From: Nautilus pompilius
Lineage: Eukaryota > Mollusca > Cephalopoda > Nautilida > Nautilidae
Direction of reading: 5' to 3'
DNA: 64,000 nt
Assembly: GCA_018389105.1 (NCBI GenBank)
Contig: JACATO010000311.1
Coordinates: forward strand, 1,570,001-1,634,000
In this document: positions 37,140 to 48,300 of the stretch, in pieces
Layout: each line of letters begins with the position of its first letter
How positions within the stretch are numbered: position 1 is the stretch's first letter
Program-made: the position numbers and the translations under genes
Notes under the pieces: generated by a model
Database searches by the model: none
What the model saw: only the letters and a program-made list of their open reading frames with translations
What the model was told of the DNA's origin: nothing

Positions 37140-38170
37140 TTACAGAGGAACTCGAAGACGCAATGCAAATTCTCAAGCTGAAGAAATCTCTTGGTCCTGA
37201 CAACATCACGAATGAAGTGCTGATACATCTGGGCCCACGAAGAAGCTGCTGCTGCAGCTATTCAACGATGGATGGAGACGGGGAACTGTGCCTCAAATCT
37301 GTAGAGAGGCCACTATGATCCCAGTGCCAAAGGTTGCTAAAGACAAGTCAAAACCAGAAAGTTACCGACTGATAAGCCTCATTAGCTGCATGGGAAAACT
37401 GGAGACTCATCAATACCAAACTGATGTGGCACCTAAAAACAAAGCAACACATCACACCCAAGCAGGCAGCCTTCAGGCAAGATCGGTCCACAGAAGACCA
37501 GGTGACATATATCTCTCAAGCTATAGAAGATGCCTAACAGGACAAAAAGCACACCCTCACATGGATTTATCTAGAGAAGGCCTTTGACAAAGTCTGGAGA
37601 GAGGGCCTCAAAGTTAAATTGCGCAATGTGGAGTTGCTGGACGAATGTACCAGTGGATCGCCCAGTACCTACAAAATAGAAAGGCCAGGGTCCAGGTGAA
37701 GGAGCATGTTAGTAAAAAAGAGAATCCTGAATCAAGGTGTTCCGCAAGGAGTCCTGTCCCCTACACTTTTCCTCATCTTCATATGGGACATATTGTTCAG
37801 CCTACCTCAGAATGTACAGGGTGCCATCTATGCAGACAACCTTGCAGTGGTGCAGCAAAGAGCACATCACCACTGCAAACTACAGACTCCAACAAGCCCT
37901 CCAAGCGATAGAGACCTGGGCAAACACATGGCTTGTAAAAATAAACGAAAGGAAAACAACCTACACTGTCTTCAGCCTATCATACCGACCACAAAGAGTA
38001 AGACTACAGCTAAATGGGCAAGGACTGCAGAAAGAAGACATGCCAACGTACCTTGGAATAACCCTAGATTGCAGTCTCACCTGGAAGAACCAATTTATGA
38101 AGAACCAGACAAGAGCAAAGGCTGGCCTTTATGAAAAAGCTGTCTGGTACCCAGTGGGGCTCTGATCAGG
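37140..38170 (+). pseudogene. LINE reverse transcriptase domain, broken and lacking an active-site Asp
   Basis: Blocks in order: KKSLGPDNITNEVL (about 37180), MIPVPKVAKDKSKPESYR (about 37315), LEKAFDKVW (about 37570), NQGVPQGVLSPTLFLIF (about 37730) and the catalytic box, read here as YADN instead of YADD (about 37830). The thumb-side SRVQNQAMRMMTGT follows in the next piece (from 38204). Frames change repeatedly. Confidence 0.88.
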
Positions 38171-38203
38171 TGTTGAAGAATTCGCCCAGTCCTAGAGTAT
38201 GGT

Positions 38204-39187
38204 ATGGCTACAAGTTCAACAGCAGCCAAATCCAACATGGATAAACTTTCAAGAGTCCAAAATCAAGCCATGAGGATGATGACAGGAACCATGTGCACCA
38301 CACCTATCTCTGCCATGGAGACTATTACAGGAATCCAACTCTTAGAGGACAGAAGAGATGCCAAGGTTCTGATGCAAGCAGCAAAATTCAAAAGGCTGCA
38401 AGATCACTCCATGAATCAGCGCATGAGCCAGCCAAAGAAGGATAGACTCAAGAGGTCAAACTTTGTTGCACAGATCAAAATACTAGAAAAGGATCATCCT
38501 GAACTACTGGATCACAAACTGAAGGCAATTCCTCCAGTTGTGACGATACCCTCATGGAATAGAGACCAAAGCCCAACTATCAACACGCTTATACCAGGCA
38601 TTGAGAAGGGCCTACAGACTGATCAGGAGAGAAAAGCCCTAACGCCGGAATTCATCAGCACCAAATATCCAGAGGACAAGTGGACTCACACATACACGAA
38701 CAACTCTACAACTGAAGCCACCAAGGATGGAGGTGGTGGAATATACATCAAGTACAATGATATGGCAGCCCACATCAAAGTGGCAACAGGGAAATTTTCC
38801 ACTAACTTCTGGGCAGAAGCGGAGGCACTAAAGACAGCAGCAGATATTTCTGCCAATATACCAAGAACAAAGTCTGTCATCATCTTCATCTGCACAGATG
38901 CCCTCTCTGTCCTGTACACTTTCCAGCAGCCTCGACAGGAACTAAACGACCTCAAAGCTTCCATGGTGAAATTAGCCACACAGACACCCGTGACCTTACA
39001 GTGGATCCCTGCTCAATGTGGAATCCAGGGTAATGAGAATGCTGACAAATTGGTGAAGGAAGGCGGCCAACTAGAGCAGGAGAACAAGCAGGTGTCTTAC
39101 TGTGATGAGAAAACTGTCTTTAAGACAATCTACAACAGAAAGTGGAGACAGTACCTCAGCAGATTTGAGGTTCTGTTCAGGCCATAA
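38204..39187 (+). pseudogene. LINE C-terminal part with RNase H domain
   Basis: A 327-codon open frame. Residues 1-150 are the linker after the RT. The RNase H part includes THTYTNNSTTEA (the usual TDGS Asp is Asn), AEAEALKTA (Glu kept), FICTDALSVL (Asp kept) and GNENADKLVKEG (Asp kept). The two Asp-to-Asn changes, here and in the RT, mean the element is dead even where its frame is open. Confidence 0.87.
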
Positions 39188-39222
39188 CCAACTAAATGCA
39201 CATATGTACAAGAAGCTGAAAA

Positions 39223-39417
39223 TTGGCCAGTCAGAGATGTCCCTGTAACACAGCTCTGATGACCACTCAGCACCTACTCCAAGACTGCCCAATGCAGGAG
39301 GGACCCCAACGAGCCATGTGGCCAGAGTCGATAGCAGTGAGGGACAAACTCTTCGGATACCTGGATGCTCTCAGGAGAACAGCTACGTTTATTAAGACAA
39401 TTGGTGTCACCATCTGA
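39223..39417 (+). pseudogene. LINE C-terminal Cys/His motif
   Basis: RCPCNTALMTTQHLLQDCP gives a Cys-x-Cys, His, Cys pattern common at the end of LINE proteins that have an RNase H domain. It follows the RNase H frame directly after a frame change and ends in a stop at 39415-39417. Confidence 0.75.
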
Positions 39418-39500
39418 AGAACAAGGCAGGAGGAAATGCTAAAGGGTTGTCACCACACTCTAGCAGCTCGAGGACTGGGTCACCTCTTACTGGATTAGCC

Positions 39501-40712
39501 AACTGACATGAAGTTTTAGTGGCTATCTAGAATACAAGGTCACACATAGCAACGTAACAAAGTCATAGTAAAGATATGGCAATTGAGTTTAGTTATACTG
39601 AGGAAATCTGAATAGCACAGAGAAAATATTTACATCATAATTCCTATTATGTTTTTTTTTTTTTTTGCACAAAAATACAGAGCAGTAAAATTTAACATTT
39701 TGTAATTGATTAAAAGTTCAATGGCAAGATTAATTTGATGCTGCTGTACCTGTTGGTCTGCAATAAGAACCAGAAACTGCATGCATTCTTTATCAAATAA
39801 CTGAAAAAAATCCTGACCTGATGAGTTTCCTACCTGTAGGAAATCTTAGCTAGCTACTGCAATTCCAGCACTGAAAATATAACATATTCAAAACTCTACT
39901 AGTGCTGTTTTTTCATTGACTTTGTTTAGAAAAGTTATAAAAAAATAAACTGTGTAAGTAATAGATCAAAACTGGAAAGATTTTCTTATATTCACGAAAA
40001 ATATTTATTATTTTAATGGAAACTTGTATCTAAAATCATTAAATTTCCCTTTTCTGTATAGTGTCCCCAGAACAGGGGACACCAGCACCCCACTAGAGTA
40101 GCAGAAAACAAAGACATATGGAGAATTACAAACTTACACGCACAGATTTTTAGTAGACAACTGATAAACATTGGTGCTGGACTTTTCAGACTTTCATACT
40201 TTACCTGTAAATATTTTAAAAAATGATGATGATGAGGCTGAATCTTTTAAAAAAAACAGTACATAATAATCCATCCTATTTTCTAAAACCTTTTCATTTT
40301 CACAAAAAAAATTTTAACTTGATATGGAAAACTATGATATTGATGATGAAGCATCTTTAGACATTTTCTGTTCAGGGAAACTCCATTAAATAAACACTTA
40401 AAGTTAATTTTGCATATTTCAAAGATTTTTGGCTCTCTGGTCACTTTTAAATTATTTTCTTATATTTTTCTTTAACCATTTTCTACTGATTCCTTCTATT
40501 ATCTGTAACGAGTATAGAATGACTAGCATATATTCACACAAAAACAACAAACATTTCCATGACCTTTATTTTTTTATTATCATTCAACAATCTCTTGCAT
40601 ATAAGTTGGTTGTGTTGACTGGAATAAATTATCTTGTATATTATATATAAACTATGTACAATTTTACAATATTCACACAGCATATCTCAGAATACATTGC
40701 TCAGTTCATGTA
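39501..40712. other. AT-rich spacer between LINE and pogo-type element
   Basis: A 16-base T run near 39652 and short GAT repeats near 40225; nothing coding is supported. Confidence 0.5.
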
Positions 40713-41622
40713 CCGTATTTTTCATTGTATAAATGGATACTCCCACCCACACCCTGAAGTTCCAACTTATCCTCCAAACTAACTTATCTATGGATAGAAT
40801 CATTGAAATCACTTTAGTTTAACAAAGTGAGTTATTTTCTTTTTCTGAAATAAACTGTAAAATTGTTCATTTGAAAGACTACAGAAATTACTGTTGGGAC
40901 CATTTGCTTTTTCGGGTGAACAATTCACCATTAATGCACTCACTGAAATATGCGAAATTATCCAATCAATAACAAGCACATGCTCACTAATTACATTCTA
41001 CCCTTTTAGTCCTAATTGTGTGTATAAATAACAAATCTTCTACCTCATCTCAAAATGTCTATCGTCAAGTTGGACAAGTCATACACAGCAGCTTTTAAGC
41101 TGGAAGTTAAGTTCGCTGAAGATAATGGTGGTAACATGACCATGCACAAGAAATACAGTGTCAGTGAGAAGTGTTTTTGTGTACTGGCATAAAGCTAAGG
41201 ATGTGTTATGGACTATAAAAAAATAACCAAAAGATAAATTGTGGCTGCAAAGGTAGGTGTCCTGACACTGAGACTAAAGGCCAAAACAAATCACAACTGA
41301 TTTAGGAGTTGACAGTTTCAGAGATGATCCATTGTGATGCTTCAGGTTCATGTGTGGAAATAGACTTTGTATTAGACAGCACAAAACTATGGCACAGAAA
41401 CTCAAAATCAAATATATGTGAAAGATACATAAAACTGACATGTTCAGCTTTCTTAAAGTAGGAGTGCAAATGAAACGAGATCACTTGATCATTGATGTCA
41501 TGCAGACTAAAAATAGCCTGGTCTCCAACTCCAAATCAATTTATCTATGAAAAGAAGGAAAAATGAGAAAATTAGCCAATTTGACTTCAACTCCATATCA
41601 ACTTATTCTCTGAAAAATACGG
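40713..41622 (+). mobile_element. Non-autonomous pogo-type element with perfect 12-base ends
   Basis: Both ends read CCGTATTTTTCA inward and are flanked by TA. The 910-base interior keeps a plus-strand start (41055) reading MSIVKLDKSYTAAFKLEV, then YSVSEK, the psq/CENP-B-type DNA-binding domain of pogo-group transposases. A frameshift follows (WHKAKDVLW). No catalytic part is present, so this is an internal deletion derivative. Confidence 0.82.
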
Positions 41623-41624
41623 TA

Positions 41625-44600
41625 CTTGCTGTGTTATTTTAATTTCAACACCAGCTAAAGCAGCATAGTTTTTCTAAATTACAATGTTGTTCTGCTTCCA
41701 TTTTAGCAGCAGTTTGGAACAGAAATGCATGTTAATGTTTCTGTTCAAATTCATCATGGAACAGCTTATTAAGGGCCTTACAAACAGCACACATTTTCAG
41801 AGAATGTATCATAGAGAAGCCACAGTAAAACAAACAGTAGTTATAAATCAATCAGCTGATGCATACCTGTACAATTGAAACACACGACCTACCTACCAAA
41901 ACTAAATAGTATTACTTACTCAATAAAGGATCTTCAACATAGGGAGCAGAGTCATCTACTATAGTAATCAGGAATAATGTAATTTTTTTTTTTTTTTTTA
42001 CAAGTAATGTTTAGTTATGTTAAAGGTGTTAAAGAAATAAAGAACAAATTTAGTTTAACTTAAAGTTTTAGTCATAAAAGTACAACTAGTAGTGTAGTCA
42101 GTCAGTTGACCATTTGACAATGCCCAAGTATGCCATATTTTCTTATGACTTGAAGTTAAATCAGCTTAAGTAATGGATGCATAACATCATTTTATTTCTA
42201 TTATTTCATTCAAACATTTTAATTTTATGATCAAACAATATTCTTGGTCTTTTTTTCATTAGAATGGCAACTTTCTACAAAAATATTAACTAACTCAGAA
42301 ACCATGGTGACTTACTGTCAATCACAGTAGAGAAAAAACAAAATTTTCTGACAGCAAAGACAAACTGTTGAAATTCTGCTCAAAACAGATTTCTTCACTT
42401 ACTGAAGTAGATTTTCAGTAAATTTCCTATACAATAATATAAGCAACAACGATTCTAAAAAAAAAAAATAAGTCTGAGTACTTTGTTAGAAACAAGATAA
42501 AAGAATTATTTCATCAGTTAAATAAAAGTATGAGAAACTGCACAACAATAATATTCAGTAATTATTATTGCCAGTTAATAATAAAAAAACTTGCCAAGTT
42601 AATAATATCAAAGTAATTTTCCCTGTGAGAATTGTGCAAAAAGCACTGGTTATCAGAAGACATCAAAATCTGAGGTCAATGCATTACTTACTCTTTAAGA
42701 TAAAACCTTAAAATCAAAATGGACCTTAGATGTTGATTGTTATTTCTTCAGTTAGCCTGTGGCAGCTGATGATGGTCCATGGCCACAAAATGCTCACTTC
42801 CCTAAATTTTTATTTCAGATTTTATTCTGAAAAAGATGATTCAACTATAATGAAACTCCACCTGAAATGCTAAGTAACATTGACTGCATCAACCATACAC
42901 CTCAGTCTAGATAGCTACAATTCTTAAATTTGTGCTCATGCCAAAAATATTAGCATAAATTTGAAGACTTCAAATTCATTTTCATTTTTAACAGAAGAGA
43001 GTTTGTAGAGAGAAAGGATACAAAGAACTCAGTACTTTTGTCAAATCTGCATTTTATTACTGACATTATCTCTGGAACATGTTCATTTTCCTTTTTAAAC
43101 TAATTAGTTTAATTGCTAAATATTAAAAGAAAACCTATTGATGTCAATTATAACCTACAAACATAGCATATACCGAGCTGCGGCAATCAGTGGTAACCTC
43201 AAAAGAATTAAGACAGCTTAACCAGTCAATCAAGTATAGTTTCTTTATGTAATAACTAAAAAAATTAGCAATTGATATAAAATATATTCATAAGTGACAG
43301 ATATCAATAATTTTGGTCTGTTAGGATCAACATTTTAGCTAAAAGTCCTGACAGCTAAAACCTAGTCAGACCATGACAAAATGGGTTTAATATATACACA
43401 AATCCTTAATGGAACGTCAATTTTAAGAACATAGTGAATCTAAAGAAAACAAAAGGTTTAGTAGTGTTTTCTCAAATGCCTTAAAGAAAGAAGTTACTTT
43501 GAACTGTGTCTAGATCTGGTTAATACTAAACATTTAGGTTCACCTTATGAGTACACACTATCAGACCTGAGGACAAATGCACACCATCTATCAAAAGTTA
43601 AACAGTTGGAGGACACTACTAGCAAAAGGTTTCTGCGGTTAAAAGTTTTACTTGCCACTTTTCAAAACAGAAAATTTTCACAAAGAGAGAACACTAAAAT
43701 CTTACTGGTTGTGTACTATATAAAAGCAGCTCTAATTCTTAAAAAAAAAAAAAAGGTAAATGTAAGAAACATCATATAAGTCTGTTAAATTTAGACAGAG
43801 CTGATGACTTAATTTTAAATATATACACAGCTTCTAAAACACTACCTTAAAAAGAAAACAAACAAACTCTCACTACTAAGAAAGACACCCCTCCAATGTT
43901 CACCATTATGGAATGGTAATGCAGTCAATGAATGCAGTATTGAATTTCACCATTTATACTGTATCTAGTGGAAGTAGAGGTATGTAGCATGAACCGACCA
44001 CACGTGACGGCAAACCAGATATTTCCTCCAAGATGAGAATGGTGTTCTTAACACAAAAAAGATAAATATTATAGTTTTACACATTTATTTAAATAATTCT
44101 TAAACTGATTGCCATCTTCATGCAAAGCACTTGCACTAATTTTGTTGGCAAAATAGTTTTAACATCAAACAAGTTATTTTATGAAACAGGAAAACTGTAG
44201 ACAATGCTGTCCATCTGCTGGCCACCAGTAAACATGGGCAGCACAGAAAAGTCAGTTCTGGATACCAGACAATTTCCAGAAGTACTTTACAGCCAACTTC
44301 AGGTTGGCTACCATGAAGTTTAGAAAATATTCGAAAATTCAAAAATCTACGTATGTGCAGTTTTTGTTCATTTATACATACACAACTGAAAGTCTTAAAT
44401 GGTCAATGTTTTGGACTTCATTCACCAAAAGGATCTTGTTACATGATGCTTTTTAAAGGTTTTGGGCAAAAAAAAACAAAGCTAGTTCTTGATACAGCCA
44501 CCAATTTTCTTTTTCTTTTTTTTAAAAAACAGACGTGTGTAACCAGTGCATTGACATTTAGTTTCCCCCCCAACCTTTGTTTCAGAATCTTTATTTTCAT

Positions 44601-44837
44601 GTTTATCCTATGAGCTGGGAATACAAGATATATTTGGTCAAATCATTAACCAAGAGTCTTTTGCTTTTTAGTTCAACAAAAAAACTGAAAACATTAAATG
44701 CAATAATTTTTCATTATAAAACACCCTGCAAAAACTGTTGTCCATTTTTTAAATGGCCCAAAGCAACTTGTTTAAGAAAGACACTCTTGGTTATAACTAG
44801 CTCTCTGCTAAGTATGCTGCTCTATTAGTTACTTCAA
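41625..44837 (-). other. 3' flank of TRAK, probably with its 3' UTR
   Basis: AT-rich, CpG-poor and free of recognisable coding sequence. TTTATT hexamers (AATAAA on the gene strand) occur, for example near 44086, but which is used cannot be told. No repeat family was recognised in this stretch. Confidence 0.35.
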
Positions 44838-45399
44838 CTATAACATTCCACTTTGTCGAAATGACGTCAAAGCATCTAGCATCCCATGTTTCTGAGACTG
44901 CTTAACATCATTTGATGCAGGGACATTGTTATTGACTGCAGATTCTGTCAGCAATGAATCACCAGCTGTAGTTGAGGTGGCACTAGTCTGTGCTGACACA
45001 GCAGGATCTTCTGTGTTCGCATAGCGACTGTTTGATGATAGGATGCCATAAATAGAAAAGCCTTTGTTTTTCAGTTTTTCAAAAAAAGAGGCACCTTCTG
45101 ACCCTGTTGTAAGCATGCCACTTTCATGTGAACAGGTGGTGCTGCTGTTGCTTGAATTTGTATAAATAGCAGGGGTGCTAGATTTGGTGTTGTTTAACAC
45201 AGTCTCTGAGGAAAGGCAAGGGAAGCGAGCAGATCTATGGTTAATTTTTAGGCCAACTTTGTCTTCACCAGAACTCCCAAGTCCTCGCTCGTTCAGGATT
45301 GATGCCAAACCAAGTGACATGCTGAAAGTGCTCGTGCTTGATGCTGCTGGCTTTGATGGCTTAGTGCATCTCACACTGAATGGCAGTGTCCCGGGGCTA
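44838..45399 (-). CDS. TRAK (milton): TRAK last coding exon and stop
   Basis: Acceptor TTTTTAG/TAGCCC joined in phase 2; 186 residues end at TAG (44838-44840). Ser/Thr-rich and likely disordered, but with two islands shared with vertebrate TRAK: FSMSLGLASILNERG (compare MSTSLGLVWLLKERG) and FFEKLKNKGFSIYGIL (compare VDKVRRFGVAKVV). It closes LDALTSFRQSGML. Confidence 0.93.
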
Positions 45400-48300
45400 C
45401 TAAAAACAAACAAAACGTTACTCATTAGACATTTTTGTTTACAAAAACTTAACTCTTTTCTTTCTTCATGTCACATCTATTGATATACTACTTAGATCTA
45501 CGTCTTTCACATGTCTCCACAAGGGTTCTTGCTGGCCCCATAATACTAAAACCACCATTTTCCACATACAAACAAACAACAACACCCATGGCCCTTACTA
45601 ATTATTACACCACAATAAATAGAATATCAAAGCAATTACTGAAGTCAGTCATCTAGGCTTAAACAAAACCAGCCCTTAAGGGTTAAACAAAATTTACCTT
45701 TCATCCTAAATTCTTGATTTTAGACATTTTACTCAGCATATTCTTGTTAACTGCCATTCATCTAAACTCACTAATGAGAATTTTGCAAATTATTTTTTCA
45801 ACTGTCTAACCAATAATATCCATGTACTGTAAGTATCCATATTCACGGTTAGTTAAAAGACAGAAAAACCAAATTAATATGCTGCGTGAAAGTTGAAATT
45901 TCATCTTTACTACACTGTATGTTAATTGAACGGGTGGTAAATGGCTAAGTGGTTACCATACCAGCCTGCTCTGGCTGTGGGCCCAAGTCCAATTGCTTGG
46001 GTATCAACCTGGTCTGATGAACCTTCCAAAGCATGGTTTCTTCTCAGTGGTGTGGGTTTTCTCCAGATACTCAAATTTCCTCCCACCACAAAGAGAGTTC
46101 TAGTACTACCTCGACAGAAGCACAGCATCACCAGGTTATCTACACAAGGAAGAAGGTTAGTTAAAAACTAAAACTTTAGTTTTTATTGCATGAGTATATT
46201 ACCCAAGAGGATTCCAATATTTCCTAGTCAGCACTGCTCATGTACCCATTATCTTTGTTAGACCAGGATTCAATAAATGTCATTTAATATAGATTTGTAT
46301 GCAATCTGAATCTAGATTTTATCTGTGGATTATTTATAAACCTTTTCCACAATGTAACACTATGAAAATTTGCAGTTAGGTTTTAATCATTAATAATTGC
46401 TTTTGAACATTCAGCTGTCAAATCAATACAGAGGATGAACTAAAAAAACTAAATATTTGATTTTAAAAATTCAAAATTACACCTTTATAAAATCATGCAA
46501 ACAAACTTTCTTTTTGCTTATTTCTTTTCAGTCTAGAAAGTTTCTAACTATCGTGTAGAGTTGTATGGGTATGTGGTGTAACTAGATTGGTTCCATGTTC
46601 AACCATCATAGCTATTTATGAACGAGGTTCATTTATGCCTGTGAATGTTTTTGTAAGAGACTACATAGAGGTAGCTGGGCACCTAAACTCTCCCCACCCC
46701 CTGGCGGGGGTGCATGCAATTTCCCAAATGCTTGCCTCTGCACAGAGTTTATTATCTGTCTGCTCCTATGAGCTGTAAGATAAAATCTATTTAGTTAACA
46801 AAAAGAAAAGGTGGGCTTTGGTAACCTCAGTGACCTTGCCAGATGTTGTTTATAATTAATGTGTGGCTGCTGAGCGGCATAGCATCGATTTGTACTTTAG
46901 AGGAACATCTGTGATGCTTCAAGAGGAGAGTTTAATTGAGTCCATTCTAACTTGAGAGTGTGTTTATTCAAAGCACATCTAAAAGTGCAAAGTTAACTCT
47001 TTGCTGTGAAGGCAGCCTAATGTTTGGTTAATTAACAATGTTTGTGAAAACTGTTGCCTGTCAAGTGTACTGGAACTCATAACTGCATATTTTTTGCATA
47101 AGAAACTTCTTACATGTCTTTGGTACATAAGTTTGGCTGGAGTGGATTTGCTGTCTTGTGCTTACTCCAAGCAATCTGCAAAGCAGAGAAGACCAGGAGG
47201 TTTGAAAGGCAGTCCTTTTTATTATGGAGGGTGAACTCAAAGACGCACTGGTACAAATTAAGTCTGTGCTGACGACTCTTAATTCCTTGTACCAAAACTT
47301 GGACTAGGTCCCATAGGTCTTAATGCTGTGGATAGGTAAGACACCATGGATGACTGTCATCCAACCCCTCACACATGAAGCATCTGGTGGAACCTATAAA
47401 TTTCCAGTGTTTAACAAATTTAGCCAAATAAAGAAGAAAAAATGAAAAAAAAAGTTAAGCATCTGAAAAATTAGCTTTAGGTCTAGTTTTTAAGATTACT
47501 AGTCATTTCATCAACTTCTACTCCACAGGCAATCATAAGTCTTTATAGCATTAAATTAGGAAGGATTTTATAAATTATCCACAGATAGAAACCTAACTTT
47601 GTTGAATTTACATGAATACAACTGACCTGCTTGATATACACCCTTAGAAACATTCTCACTACAGATTCACCAATCTCTAAGACTGGACACAGCTTTCTAA
47701 CAGCAATGTTTGTTGCTCAGTGAATGCAAAACTGATTTTTACATTTGTGCATAAACAGAAAAATAGTGAATATGCAAAGAAAAATGTATCAGTATATATT
47801 TTTTTCTTTAGAAAATTAAGTTCAGTCTCTGTTTCTACTTTGTTACAATTTTACAAAATCATTTTGAAAAAAAAATGGGGGGGCAAAATTTCACTTCAAA
47901 ATAAATTTAAAGAAAATGCTAAAGAAATAATGTAAAGATAAAGATTGATGTAAGTGTTTTTCTTTAAGTTCAAAATAAATAACTTTGTAGAATAAGGACA
48001 TAGAAGATGAGCCAGTATTTCTAAGAATTACAAGTATTTTCTGTAAGTGACTATGCTTTTTTTAAGTTTTTTAAAATAGATGTACTACACAGACAAAAAA
48101 TCAGACCTACCCTGTTGTTAATGGTTCATCTAACTGTTGCTTGTACATGTCAGAGGGATGCATCACAGTGGAATTGGTGAGGGTATAAACTGGAGAACTT
48201 TCTGGAAACTTCTTACTGGGACATTGTTGGTAATCATCTACAAACAATAAACACATGATTGGAAAAATGTGTAAACCTGCCATAAACTATTCAAAAACAA

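Larger units (their letters stand above)
35220..39500 (+). mobile_element. Non-LTR retrotransposon (LINE) with endonuclease, RT and RNase H, broken
   Basis: Recognisable domains run in LINE order over about 3.6 kb. The reading frame is cut by many stops and frameshifts. An RNase H domain behind the RT places it in the I/LOA/R1-like part of the LINE tree. Ends are approximate: the left end is taken where a G-rich leader starts and the right end after the last coding signal. Neither a poly-A tail nor a clear target duplication was found. It lies between the two host genes. Confidence 0.88.
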
